Shown here: positions 19,216 to 25,972 of the stretch, one piece after another | How positions within the stretch are numbered: position 1 is the first letter of the stretch | How the letters are laid out: every line of letters starts with the position of its first letter | Source: a virus | Strand: one strand, 5' to 3' | IMG/VR virus record: IMGVR_UViG_3300037316_000051 | Location: 1 to 29,185 of that record | Length of the DNA stretch: 29,185 nt | Position numbers and translations under genes: made by a program | Notes under the pieces: generated by a model | What the model was told of the DNA's origin: nothing | Databases searched by the model: none | The model's input: only the letters and a program-made list of their open reading frames with translations

Positions 19216-19416
19216 TCAAAACTCCTCCGACGTGTACCAGTTGCCGACGACGTTGCCGTTCGTGTCCCGACAGCTGCCACGGTTCAAGCCGTCGCGCTCG
19301 ATATGATACAGGCTGATATCGGCGACGACCTTGCCTAGTATCTTGGCAACCTCAACAAACGCGCCCGGCGGATCGAACGCCGCGTTGTCCATATCGATCT
19401 CAACGAAGAATTTCAT
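19216..19416 (-). CDS. Small protein, unknown
   Basis: 66 residues from the ATG at 19416 (AAAGGAG, 6 nt). N-terminus MKFFVEIDMDNAAFDPPGAF is followed by VEVAKILGKVVADISLY; the start resembles other small phage proteins beginning with a short acidic strand. Function unknown. Last gene of the four-gene operon from the promoter at 20084-20147. Confidence 0.65.
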   Translation of the reverse strand: MKFFVEIDMDNAAFDPPGAFVEVAKILGKVVADISLYHIERDGLNRGSCRDTNGNVVGNWYTSEEF

Positions 19417-19498
19417 GGTTGACTCCTTTCCGAGTTGCGAGCCATTCGGCCCAAAAGAGAATAAGCACAAGTCCGCCGTAGATCACGATGGCGCTCAT
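19400..19498 (-). CDS. 32-residue membrane microprotein
   Basis: ATG at 19498 overlaps the stop of the upstream gene (ATGA), and its own end overlaps the next gene by 17 bp. Sequence starts MSAIVIYGGLVLILFWAEW: one membrane helix (about residues 3-19) followed by a basic tail (ATRKGVNHEILR). It carries the ribosome binding site of the next gene. Coupled arrangement supports translation. No family recognised. Confidence 0.55.
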   Translation of the reverse strand: MSAIVIYGGLVLILFWAEWLATRKGVNHEILR

Positions 19499-19938
19499 TC
19501 GAGGTACAGCTTGCCGTCGTCGCCTTCGTAAAGATCGGTCGACCCGTAAGGGTGCGCCATCTCTGTCAAATCCTTGCCGGTCCCTTCGAGTCCACGGTCC
19601 CAAAATCCCGCGCCATGATGGTTGCGCGTTAACCAAAAGTCGACGCCAGCATTCGACTCATCATAGGCGACCGAAGGATGCTCGTAAGCTCGCCGAAGGT
19701 AAACGGCGCACGCCTTTTGGAAATCGTCGCAATCTTCGTGAATCTGTTTCCAGGCGTCCTCGCTAAGATCGGCGACGCTCCAATCGGGATGCTCGTTTGG
19801 ATTGCCGGACTCGTCTTGATCGTTTTCATCCTTGGCAAGCCAAAAAGCCGCCTCGATATAGCCGCGTGTGAACGCGTCGCAAGCTGCATAGCGCTCGCCA
19901 GCGTCTTGCGTTCCGTGGTCAAGAATGAATTGGGGCAT
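19495..19938 (-). CDS. Conserved phage protein, unknown
   Basis: 147 residues, ATG at 19938 behind AAAGGAG. The C-terminal half, GVDFWLTRNHHGAGFWDRG followed later by YGSTDLYEGDDGKLYLE, is typical of a small protein found in many phages of Gram-negative bacteria; its function has not been established to my knowledge. N-terminus contains FTRGYIEAAFWLAKDENDQ. Cytoplasmic. Overlaps the 45-residue gene by 20 bp at its start. Confidence 0.75.
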   Translation of the reverse strand: MPQFILDHGTQDAGERYAACDAFTRGYIEAAFWLAKDENDQDESGNPNEHPDWSVADLSEDAWKQIHEDCDDFQKACAVYLRRAYEHPSVAYDESNAGVDFWLTRNHHGAGFWDRGLEGTGKDLTEMAHPYGSTDLYEGDDGKLYLE

Positions 19939-20056
19939 TTCTGACTCCTTTCCGATTGTAGGCTTTCTTTGAGGGAATAGAACGCCGGCGATACTGCGCT
20001 TGCTCCAACGCTTTCGCGAAAGGCGACCTCGCTTTGACTTGCCGGCGTTTTTTCAT
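19919..20056 (-). CDS. Small basic protein, ArfA-like in its C-terminal motif
   Basis: 45 residues from the ATG at 20056, 9 nt after GGAGG. Very basic: starts MKKRRQVKARSPFAKALEQ and continues with QYRRRSIPSKKAYNRKGVR. The pattern KAL-x4-(F/Y)RxR-x4-KKxYxRK resembles ArfA, the alternative ribosome-rescue factor, and related small phage proteins. ArfA recruits RF2 to stalled ribosomes. The match is short, so a ribosome or RNA-binding role is only suggested. First gene of a four-gene operon. An ATG at 20063 in another frame is too close to GGAGG to be used. Confidence 0.55.
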   Translation of the reverse strand: MKKRRQVKARSPFAKALEQAQYRRRSIPSKKAYNRKGVRNAPIHS

Positions 20057-20083
20057 TGCTCATTCCCTCCTTTCTACATGTTG

Positions 20084-20147
20084 AATATGCGCGTCGACGC
20101 GTAGCAAAGCAAGCCCGAACGTCGGGAATGGTTAACAAAGGGTTAAC
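20084..20147 (-). promoter_or_regulatory. Class 1 promoter with upstream GTTAAC element
   Basis: -35 TTGCTT (20112-20107), 17 bp, -10 CATATT (20089-20084). GTTAACCCTTTGTTAAC (20147-20131) starts 18 bp upstream of the -35. Confidence 0.8.
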
Positions 20148-20160
20148 GCAGGCTGACGGC

Positions 20161-20185
20161 GTTAACCCTAATTAGTAGGGTTAAT
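20161..20185. repeat. GTTAACC/GGTTAA palindrome
   Basis: GTTAACCCTA, 4 bp, GTAGGGTTAA, a near-consensus member located between the terminator at 20205 and the promoter element at 20131. Confidence 0.85.
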
Positions 20186-20204
20186 GGTCGAGCGCCGAGT
20201 AATG

Positions 20205-20235
20205 AAAAAAGCCGCGCCGGACTATCCGGCGCGGT
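20205..20235 (-). terminator. Terminator after the DUF932 gene
   Basis: CCGCGCCGGA/TCCGGCGCGG, 10 bp with a 3-nt loop, followed on the minus strand by CTTTTTTC; 14 bp after the stop at 20250. Confidence 0.85.
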
Positions 20236-20249
20236 ATGTAGTAACCGCG

Positions 20250-21110
20250 TTATGCTGCGGCCTTGATCTCAGCCATGCGGGCAGTAAGCGCCCACAGAGC
20301 TTTGTTGAGCTTCAGGTCTTGATCGATGCCCTTGACCTCGCGTGAGGTAAAGCGCTGGCGATGACCTGTCGAATTGACGCCGCGCGCAGTCAATCCGCCG
20401 CGAACGGCGTTTTCTTGCAGGTTATTGAACGTTTGCCAAAGATCAGTCGCCTGATCCTCCGGACGGCGAGCAATCAACAACTGCGCCGGCTGAATCGGAG
20501 TCGACACGTTACCGTCAGAGTCGGCGAACCGCACGAAATGTGCTTGCTCGGCGAGCGCCAAGCGCTCGTCACGGTTCAACTGAATCTGTGACCAGTCTTG
20601 CGGCGCCGCTAGCACGTGCTCCGCTTCGTTGAGCACGCGGTAAGTACCTTCGATCACCTTGGACTCAACGTCGCCAGTGTGGCGAACCTTGACGGGCTCG
20701 AAAGTACCATTGTCGACGAACAAGCCGTTCAAACAACGAATTTTTAGAAGCCCGGCGAGGAGTTCATAAGCCGCCGTGCCATCGTTGGCGTTGCGGAGCC
20801 CAATCTCAAAAATTGTATCTCCGACGGTTAGCGCCTTGAGGTTGTCGAGCCGGCGAAGCCGGATCATGTGCTTCGTGAAGTCGCGCTTTCCAGGATCACG
20901 AGTCGTCGACTGGGTGACGCGAACGGGATGAAAACCGTTGGCAATCAATCCCTTGAGAATTTCCCAGGTCGGAATCGCGTGGAACCGGTAGGAACGCGAC
21001 GAATGCGGTTCGGTGGCGAAGATCGAAGGCGCATGGGTGCGCATTTCGTCTTCGGTCAGCGCTCGCGCGCTGTCGAACCGCGCCGAAGCGCCGAAGGTAT
21101 GAATGCTCAT
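20250..21110 (-). CDS. DUF932 family protein
   Basis: 286 residues from the ATG at 21110 behind GGAAG. The SRSYRFHAIPTWEILKGLIANG start, the HMIRLRRLD stretch, the LRNANDGTAAYELLAGLLKI and RCLNGLFVD stretches fit DUF932 (phage/plasmid-related protein). Such proteins are common in phages, plasmids and ICEs; their function is not settled, though roles in DNA metabolism or against host defence have been suggested. It is the promoter-proximal gene of the array, next to the repeat/iteron region at 21.2-21.7 kb, and has its own promoter and terminator. Confidence 0.8.
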   Translation of the reverse strand: MSIHTFGASARFDSARALTEDEMRTHAPSIFATEPHSSRSYRFHAIPTWEILKGLIANGFHPVRVTQSTTRDPGKRDFTKHMIRLRRLDNLKALTVGDTIFEIGLRNANDGTAAYELLAGLLKIRCLNGLFVDNGTFEPVKVRHTGDVESKVIEGTYRVLNEAEHVLAAPQDWSQIQLNRDERLALAEQAHFVRFADSDGNVSTPIQPAQLLIARRPEDQATDLWQTFNNLQENAVRGGLTARGVNSTGHRQRFTSREVKGIDQDLKLNKALWALTARMAEIKAAA

Positions 21111-21146
21111 GGGGTTACTTCCTTTCGTTGGTGTTTCGACCGTCAC

Positions 21147-21175
21147 TGTATGCGCCCAAACGAAAAACGAATCAA
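21147..21175 (-). promoter_or_regulatory. Promoter of the DUF932 gene
   Basis: -35 TTGATT (21175-21170), 17 bp, -10 CATACA (21152-21147). Unlike the class 1 promoters it has no GTTAAC element 18 bp upstream; the nearest motif starts about 45 bp upstream. Confidence 0.5.
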
Positions 21176-21224
21176 ACGAAAAGTGAGCTTAGAAACCCGA
21201 AGCGTGCAAGATGGTGAAGAATTA

Positions 21225-21347
21225 ACCTTAACGCGAGGTCGCCGGCTGCTCGGCGCGTTAACCCTAATTCGTAAGGTTAATCTCCCCCCCCCCCTATTAA
21301 CCCTAATTCGAAAGGTTAACGGCGTTAACCCTAATTAGTAAGGTTAA
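21225..21347. repeat. Three GTTAACC/GGTTAA palindromes and an 11-C run
   Basis: Palindromes at 21257-21280, 21296-21320 and 21324-21347, plus a half site near 21225. A homopolymer of 11 C (21284-21294) separates the first two. No gene is present. Confidence 0.8.
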
Positions 21348-21541
21348 GACGCCGGCTCCACCTAGCGCACATTAGCCGGCTGGAATGGCGCAATCCCGCC
21401 GTTTCGGCAATCCATAATCGAGCTTAGCGCAACCAAAAGATCGCTGAACGAATCGTTGACAACCTAGCCCGATCTGATAGAATCTAAGGATAGCAAGGGG
21501 AAACGCTCGCCGAGCGCTCCCATGTCGCGGTAAGGTGAAGG

Positions 21542-21626
21542 ATTAACCTTACCCAGGATGGTTAACGAGCGCCGTTAACCTTACCGAGTGTGGTTAACGG
21601 CGTTAACCTTACCCAGCATGGTTAAC
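21542..21626. repeat. Three 25-bp GTTAACC palindromes beside the iterons
   Basis: Sites at 21542-21566, 21574-21598 and 21602-21626, each TTAACCTTACC, 5-7 bp, TGGTTAAC, spaced 32 and 28 bp. The inner sequence (CCCAG/CGAGT) differs from the promoter-associated family, so it may be a distinct sub-type. Confidence 0.85.
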
Positions 21627-21651
21627 GTCGCCGCCTGGGCGCCAAAAACCC

Positions 21652-21721
21652 GCGACTTAGGCGGCGACTTAGGACCGGCGACTTAGGCGGCGACTTAGGA
21701 TCACGATCGCCGCGACTTAGG
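21652..21721. repeat. GCGACTTAGG iterons, right cluster
   Basis: Five perfect copies in direct orientation start at 21652, 21664, 21678, 21690 and 21712, that is, spaced 12, 14, 12 and 22 bp. An AT-rich tract (about 21730-21840) follows. Confidence 0.9.
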
Positions 21722-21729
21722 ATCGCCAG

Positions 21730-21816
21730 CCGAAACCAAAATTGAATTGTCCAGCTCGAATTTTTAGCAAAAAATTGCTAGAAGCCAGCAAATTAGAAAT
21801 CCATGCTACTTTCTCG
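21730..21816. other. AT-rich tract, possible DNA unwinding region
   Basis: Strongly AT-rich with runs such as AATTTTTAGCAAAAAATTGC and a TAGCAA/TTGCTA palindrome. Beside the iterons it resembles the unwinding element of iteron-type replication origins. No ORF. Confidence 0.45.
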
Positions 21817-21845
21817 TTGACTTAGCAAATTTTTCATGCTACGAA
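21817..21845 (+). promoter_or_regulatory. Candidate plus-strand promoter of a non-coding RNA
   Basis: TTGACT (21817-21822), 17 bp, TACGAA (21840-21845). It precedes a structured, ORF-free stretch that ends in a plus-strand terminator. Confidence 0.45.
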
Positions 21846-21851
21846 GCCTTC

Positions 21852-22084
21852 TGCCGACTGACCAAGCGCACCTGCTGGCACGAGATCAGTCGATGAGTCC
21901 CTGGTTAGCCGTGCCTCCTCACGGTGAGCTGCCTCTGATGCGGTGTTCATGACGCACCAGACGACTTCCGGGACGATCCTCAGCTCTCCGGCTGTACCTT
22001 TCTCGTTTGGTGCGGTCGGAGAGCTGACTTATCAGGTCATAGCTTGATTTATCATACGATTTATCAGGTCACAGCCTGATTTTT
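21852..22084 (+). ncRNA. Candidate structured non-coding RNA
   Basis: About 230 nt between the promoter candidate at 21817 and a terminator, without a plausible ORF. Hairpins in order: CGACTGA (21855-21861)/TCAGTCG (21886-21892); CCGTG (21909-21913)/CACGG (21920-21924); TGCG/CGCA around 21939-21956; a perfect 11-bp stem TCAGCTCTCCG (21980-21990)/CGGAGAGCTGA (22017-22027); then two related ATCAGG hairpins. No known RNA class was recognised. It could also act as DNA, for example a packaging site near the terminase genes. Confidence 0.5.
22063..22084 (+). terminator. Terminator of the candidate non-coding RNA
   Basis: ATCAGG, 6-nt loop, CCTGAT followed by TTTTC on the plus strand. A related hairpin with fewer pairs lies just upstream at 22031-22048. 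Confidence 0.6.
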
Positions 22085-22276
22085 CGCCAAAATAGTAGAT
22101 TAGAGCCTCATTTATACTATGATTGCCAATTGTTAATGAAAGCAACGCGCAAGTATAGCGCAAGCAACACAAATTCATAAAAAGCGGACCCATCAAATTC
22201 ATAAAAAACGGAGATGGGCTAAGTTTTTGGTTTTGCTGGCGATTTCGAGCTGGCAAATTCATAGAATGAGGAAACT
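22085..22276. other. Intergenic region with repeated AAATTCATA motifs
   Basis: CAAATTCATAAAAA-rCGGA occurs twice (about 22169 and 22194), and CAAATTCATAGAATGAGGA once before the 22277 ORF. A minus-strand ORF at 22032-22262 has no ribosome binding site and was not accepted. Confidence 0.4.
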
Positions 22277-22465
22277 ATGAATTTTTTAGACTACTTGAAC
22301 TACTATACGCAGAAATTGGCGTTACTTTCGTTCGGCTGGGAGGGATTTTTCACGATTCGGGTCGATTCGCTCGCACACTGGACGAGCGCCTTATTCAACC
22401 AATCGGTTAAACGACCTATATTAGCGTTTGCTAATACTATCTTAGCGGTCTACCGCGAAAAATAG
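22277..22465 (+). CDS. Possible small protein, convergent with terminase
   Basis: 62 residues, ATG at 22277 with GAGG 6 nt upstream. Hydrophobic/aromatic N-terminus (MNFLDYLNYYTQKLALLSFG) without a clear membrane helix. No family recognised. It overlaps the end of the terminase gene by 29 bp. Moderate support only: it rests on the start signal and on the otherwise empty space. Confidence 0.4.
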   Translation: MNFLDYLNYYTQKLALLSFGWEGFFTIRVDSLAHWTSALFNQSVKRPILAFANTILAVYREK

Positions 22466-25235
22466 CCGTCATGATTGTAGGCTCCTCGAAGCCACGAGCG
22501 GCGATCTCCTTTTGAATTTGCTCAAGCCCGCCGATAAGGTTGCGAACTGGCGGTAATCCAATATAATTTCGACCAGCCACTATACTTTTCGGTAAGGTAC
22601 CGTCCTTTGGATTTGGCAAGGTACCTGCCTGAGAATCTGACAAGGTACCTGCTCCCTCAGAATCTTTACGGTCCTCAGTCAGCTCTTGAAGCTTCGCCTC
22701 AACTTCCTTCCTCGCCTTTTCATTGTAGTTGCGAGAGCCAGCATAGCCGACGCCAGTCAGACGCTTAGTACCGTACTTACGCTTCGGACGCGCCCAAGCG
22801 AGATATTGCGAAGTCGAGTCGCCCTGATCCTTGTACTTGGTCTCAGGCCAACCAAATATCTCAGCTTCATATTCTGCTAGCCACCCTGAATTCTCAGGTA
22901 GATGGACCAGATGCGCTTCCATCATTGGCGTCACACCATCCATGCGAAACTCTTTCGTAGCGTTATCAGTTGAGATAGCGATAACTGCACGCGGGCAATG
23001 TGGCGAGTTTGGATCGGATTGCTGCTGAATGTACTGAGTACCAGAACCCTTGTCTTCGACGAGAACACAATCCACATCTCTCAGCTCAGCAAGCTTGTTG
23101 AGCTTGTTTGCCATCTCAAAGAACTCCACACGCTTGCGGTAGACCTCGATCAAGTAGTGATGGTTATCTTTAGTTTCATCCCAAATCGTTGCAACCGTAT
23201 AAGCTGCACGCTCGTTGTTCTTGTTGGCAGTGTCGACTGACATAACACGACGCTTCACGTCTTTGCGCTCAGGACCGATGCGATAGCGTGTACTTGTGAA
23301 CCATTCACGCTTGATGACGCCACCTTGCTCGTCGATCGGCTTGCCCATATACAAGCTGTTCCAATCCTTTGCGGATTGCTCAGACTTGATCTGCGCGAGA
23401 ACATCTTTCGAAAAGAACTCAGGCCAAAGCGGATCACCAAACTGGCGTCCGATTGGATCGGGAACTGAATCGTCCAAGTAAATTGCCGGCAGGTTAATGA
23501 TTTCCCAAGGGGCTCCATCGACCATACCTGCCTTGATCATCTTGTTTTCGGCCTCTAGGCGTCCGCAAAGATCGTCCGAATGCCAGCGCGTCGCCACTAT
23601 GAACAGTGGAGCTTTGGGAAGCAGACGCGTAAGGTAGTCAGCCTTGAACCAAGCATAGGTTTTATTGCGGATCGTATCGGATTCCGCATCCTCTCTCGAC
23701 GCAAATGGATCATCGACGCCAGCAAGATTAGTTCTGAAACCTGCAATTCCTTGTCCGACACCACGTGTCAGATAAGCAGAGCCGTTATTTAGCACCCAAT
23801 ATCCGGCGGCGCGCGAAGCTGTGCTTAGCTGTATGTTCGGAAACACTTCAGCATAGCGATCAGACTCAATTATATCTCTGCACTTCTTACCAAATTCGTT
23901 CTCGACGAAGTTCTGGCTGTGTCCGGCTTGAAGATATTTCGTCTTTGGAGCAACACCCATCTTCCAGGTTGGAAATAAGCGCGAGGCATACGTCGAATTA
24001 TGGGTTACAATATGTCCACGACCAACAAGAAACAAACCATCTTCGCGTTCGACAGTAATGCATTGAGTCGATTGAGTTCCTTCAATCTTCTCGAACGAAA
24101 TGTAACGTCCGTATTTACCTTCAAACTCAGTTGCACGACAGACCTTGCGCCATAGCTGAAACGCACTCTTGAAGTAGAAAGACACGCGCCAATATTCACC
24201 GCAGTCTTTTCCGTTCAACATAGCACGTCCAGGGATGATTGAATTCTTCACCCCTAACGAAAACAGAAGTTCACTCACTGCGTCCCTCAAGCGAGAATTG
24301 GTTGAACAAAACGAACACTGTCCTGACGGCGAGACCGTTCCATCACTATCCATCAATCCTTGTAGAATTGATAAACGCACGTGATAAGAATTTCGAAGAT
24401 ACAGCTCAGGAACATGCTTATTGTTCAAGACACCAAGTGATACCAGATGCTTTCTAATGCCTAACAAACCAAATGCAGTCTTAGTTGTATGATCAGAAGT
24501 ATGAACTCCGCACCATTCAATGCGCTCACGTACTTCCGGCTGATCCTTCACATCACATGTTATTGTCGGTTGATCGGAATGCCCGTCGCCTAACCAATAT
24601 CCAAGAACATAAGGATCAAGCGGAATCGTACGAGCCTTATATTCGACTGCTTCAAAATTTGGAAGTTTTGCACGGCGAGGAGATGTTCGATTGGCAAGAT
24701 ATTCAGTTGGATATGTCTTCCAATAATCACGCTTGCGATCTAATCGAACTGTCCACAAATGTTCCCCATCAACTAAAACAGCTTGTCCATCATCAGTGTA
24801 TACACGATAGATTGTACGATTTTCAAACACCGGCGATTTTGCGATTATCTTAGTTGTTGTGCCGTCTGGTCCGTAAACCTTGTCACCGACTTTCAACTCA
24901 GCAATCGTTTTGTAACCGAGCGGAGTTGGAACCTTAGTATCCAGCACCATCGCTTTTGCATGTCCTGGTGGCGCCGATATCATTAGACGCGAGTGCATTC
25001 CCTGTGACAAATCTGTCAGCTTATTCAGCATGAAGACATGCCAATCAGCCGGTGGTTCATCCGGAAAAATGTATTCACAATATGCAGTTAGGTCTTTTGG
25101 CGCGAGCTGAAGCAGAGCGCTCATGTACTCATTCGAAGTGCTTTCGTAAAGCTCTTCAAGTGCAATCAGCTGTTGCGCGGGATCGGTAGTACCTGTAAGT
25201 TCTATTATGAACTTAGTCTTTGTCGGCGTCAACAT
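22437..25235 (-). CDS. terL: Terminase large subunit interrupted by an intein
   Basis: 932 residues from the ATG at 25235 (weak start; the frame stays open to 25340, other ATGs at 25277 and 25340). After removal of the 319-residue intein the protein is about 613 residues. Walker A APPGHAK-STY is split exactly by the intein. Later: GVGQGIAGFRTNLAGVDDPF with the Walker B acidic pair, IVATRWHSDDLCGRLE (motif III region), and the RNase H-like nuclease with MSVDTANKNNERAAY and CVLVEDKGSGTQYIQ. TerL is the ATP-driven motor that packages DNA through the portal and cuts the concatemer. It overlaps the small terminase gene by 23 bp. Confidence 0.9.
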   Translation of the reverse strand: MLTPTKTKFIIELTGTTDPAQQLIALEELYESTSNEYMSALLQLAPKDLTAYCEYIFPDEPPADWHVFMLNKLTDLSQGMHSRLMISAPPGHAKAMVLDTKVPTPLGYKTIAELKVGDKVYGPDGTTTKIIAKSPVFENRTIYRVYTDDGQAVLVDGEHLWTVRLDRKRDYWKTYPTEYLANRTSPRRAKLPNFEAVEYKARTIPLDPYVLGYWLGDGHSDQPTITCDVKDQPEVRERIEWCGVHTSDHTTKTAFGLLGIRKHLVSLGVLNNKHVPELYLRNSYHVRLSILQGLMDSDGTVSPSGQCSFCSTNSRLRDAVSELLFSLGVKNSIIPGRAMLNGKDCGEYWRVSFYFKSAFQLWRKVCRATEFEGKYGRYISFEKIEGTQSTQCITVEREDGLFLVGRGHIVTHNSTYASRLFPTWKMGVAPKTKYLQAGHSQNFVENEFGKKCRDIIESDRYAEVFPNIQLSTASRAAGYWVLNNGSAYLTRGVGQGIAGFRTNLAGVDDPFASREDAESDTIRNKTYAWFKADYLTRLLPKAPLFIVATRWHSDDLCGRLEAENKMIKAGMVDGAPWEIINLPAIYLDDSVPDPIGRQFGDPLWPEFFSKDVLAQIKSEQSAKDWNSLYMGKPIDEQGGVIKREWFTSTRYRIGPERKDVKRRVMSVDTANKNNERAAYTVATIWDETKDNHHYLIEVYRKRVEFFEMANKLNKLAELRDVDCVLVEDKGSGTQYIQQQSDPNSPHCPRAVIAISTDNATKEFRMDGVTPMMEAHLVHLPENSGWLAEYEAEIFGWPETKYKDQGDSTSQYLAWARPKRKYGTKRLTGVGYAGSRNYNEKARKEVEAKLQELTEDRKDSEGAGTLSDSQAGTLPNPKDGTLPKSIVAGRNYIGLPPVRNLIGGLEQIQKEIAARGFEEPTIMTAIFRGRPLR
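23997..24953 (-). mobile_element. LAGLIDADG intein, class 3 features, in the Walker A loop of TerL
   Basis: Intein of 319 residues (Ala1 to Asn319) between Lys of GHAK and Ser+1. Residue 1 is Ala, not Cys or Ser. Block B reads GEHLW (His65, Trp67), block F TQCITV (Cys298), block G VTHN (Thr317, His318, Asn319). The Trp-Cys-Thr triplet with a non-nucleophilic residue 1 defines class 3 inteins, which start splicing from the block F cysteine. Two LAGLIDADG motifs (VLGYWLGDGH at 116-125, LQGLMDSDGT at 197-206) show an intact homing endonuclease. Confidence 0.85.
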
Positions 25236-25830
25236 CGACTGACGTATCAGTGATGTTTCCAGCTCCGTCGCCACCATCTTCAGGTTCGTCAGTGACTTCC
25301 GTATCTGCTTGCGCGTCTTTTGCGAGATTATTTGCAGCATCTTCTTGTTCTTTATCCATTTTTCGGAATGTATGCACTAGATTTGCGAGGCTCGAAGCAG
25401 TAGGTGCCTTAGACTTTTTCGTTTCAGAAATTCCGCCACGATCAACACCATTTTTACCGAGCTTACCCCACATTCCAAGATATTCGCCCATCAGTTCAAT
25501 GCAACGAAAAGCTGCGTTATGCTGCTTTTCTAGCTTTGCGTTCTGAGCAAGCAACATAAGTTGTTCAAGCACCCACGTCTTTGTGAGTTCAAGGTCTTCG
25601 TCAGTCTTCGGACCATTCTTGAGAATGTCATCGATCGCCACAATCGATCCTTCAGCCGCCTCTATCTTCAGTTCGCGTATACGCGCCTGAATCTCAAGCT
25701 GATGAAACATTTTTGAAGCGTTGCCTGGGTTTGGCGAATATCCGGCTTTTTCATATGAATCAGTAATGCCGCCGCCACGAACTATCAGGCTGCAAAAGTT
25801 CTCTCGACGAATATCTTGTAATTTCATCAT
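25213..25830 (-). CDS. terS: Terminase small subunit
   Basis: 205 residues from the ATG at 25830; the frame opens further to ATG 25998 and TTG 26007, but that part is Trp/Arg-rich and has no ribosome binding site. Residues about 5-55 match the DNA-binding domain of phage small terminases (FCSLIVRGGGITDSYEKAGY, SPNPGNASKMFHQLE, then QARIRELK). The C-terminus is strongly acidic (DEPEDGGDGAGNITDTSVD). TerS recognises the packaging site and regulates TerL. It is directly upstream of and overlapping terL, as usual in phages. Confidence 0.8.
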   Translation of the reverse strand: MMKLQDIRRENFCSLIVRGGGITDSYEKAGYSPNPGNASKMFHQLEIQARIRELKIEAAEGSIVAIDDILKNGPKTDEDLELTKTWVLEQLMLLAQNAKLEKQHNAAFRCIELMGEYLGMWGKLGKNGVDRGGISETKKSKAPTASSLANLVHTFRKMDKEQEDAANNLAKDAQADTEVTDEPEDGGDGAGNITDTSVDVDADKD

Positions 25831-25972
25831 CTTACTTCTTGTTTGAGCCACATGATCAATGAAGAGTAACCAACCGACCGACCACTTATCTACCCACGTT
25901 TTTATTCTGCGGGTCTTCCTTCGATATTTTCCAATACGTATTTTCTGCTGATGTGCAAGCGGACTCCCTGGT

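Noticed and set aside
19629-20138. 169-codon minus-strand frame including ATG at 20063
   Set aside because: That ATG is only about 2 nt from GGAGG, and the frame runs out of phase through the well-supported genes at 19495-19938 and 19919-20056.
21884-21900. CGATGAGTCC resembling the CUGAUGAG core of a hammerhead ribozyme
   Set aside because: The core is not CUGANGA, and no GAAA box with matching stems was found nearby.
22032-22262. 76-codon minus-strand ORF after the candidate non-coding RNA
   Set aside because: No ribosome binding site, overlaps the plus-strand terminator and repeats, and shows no coding pattern.
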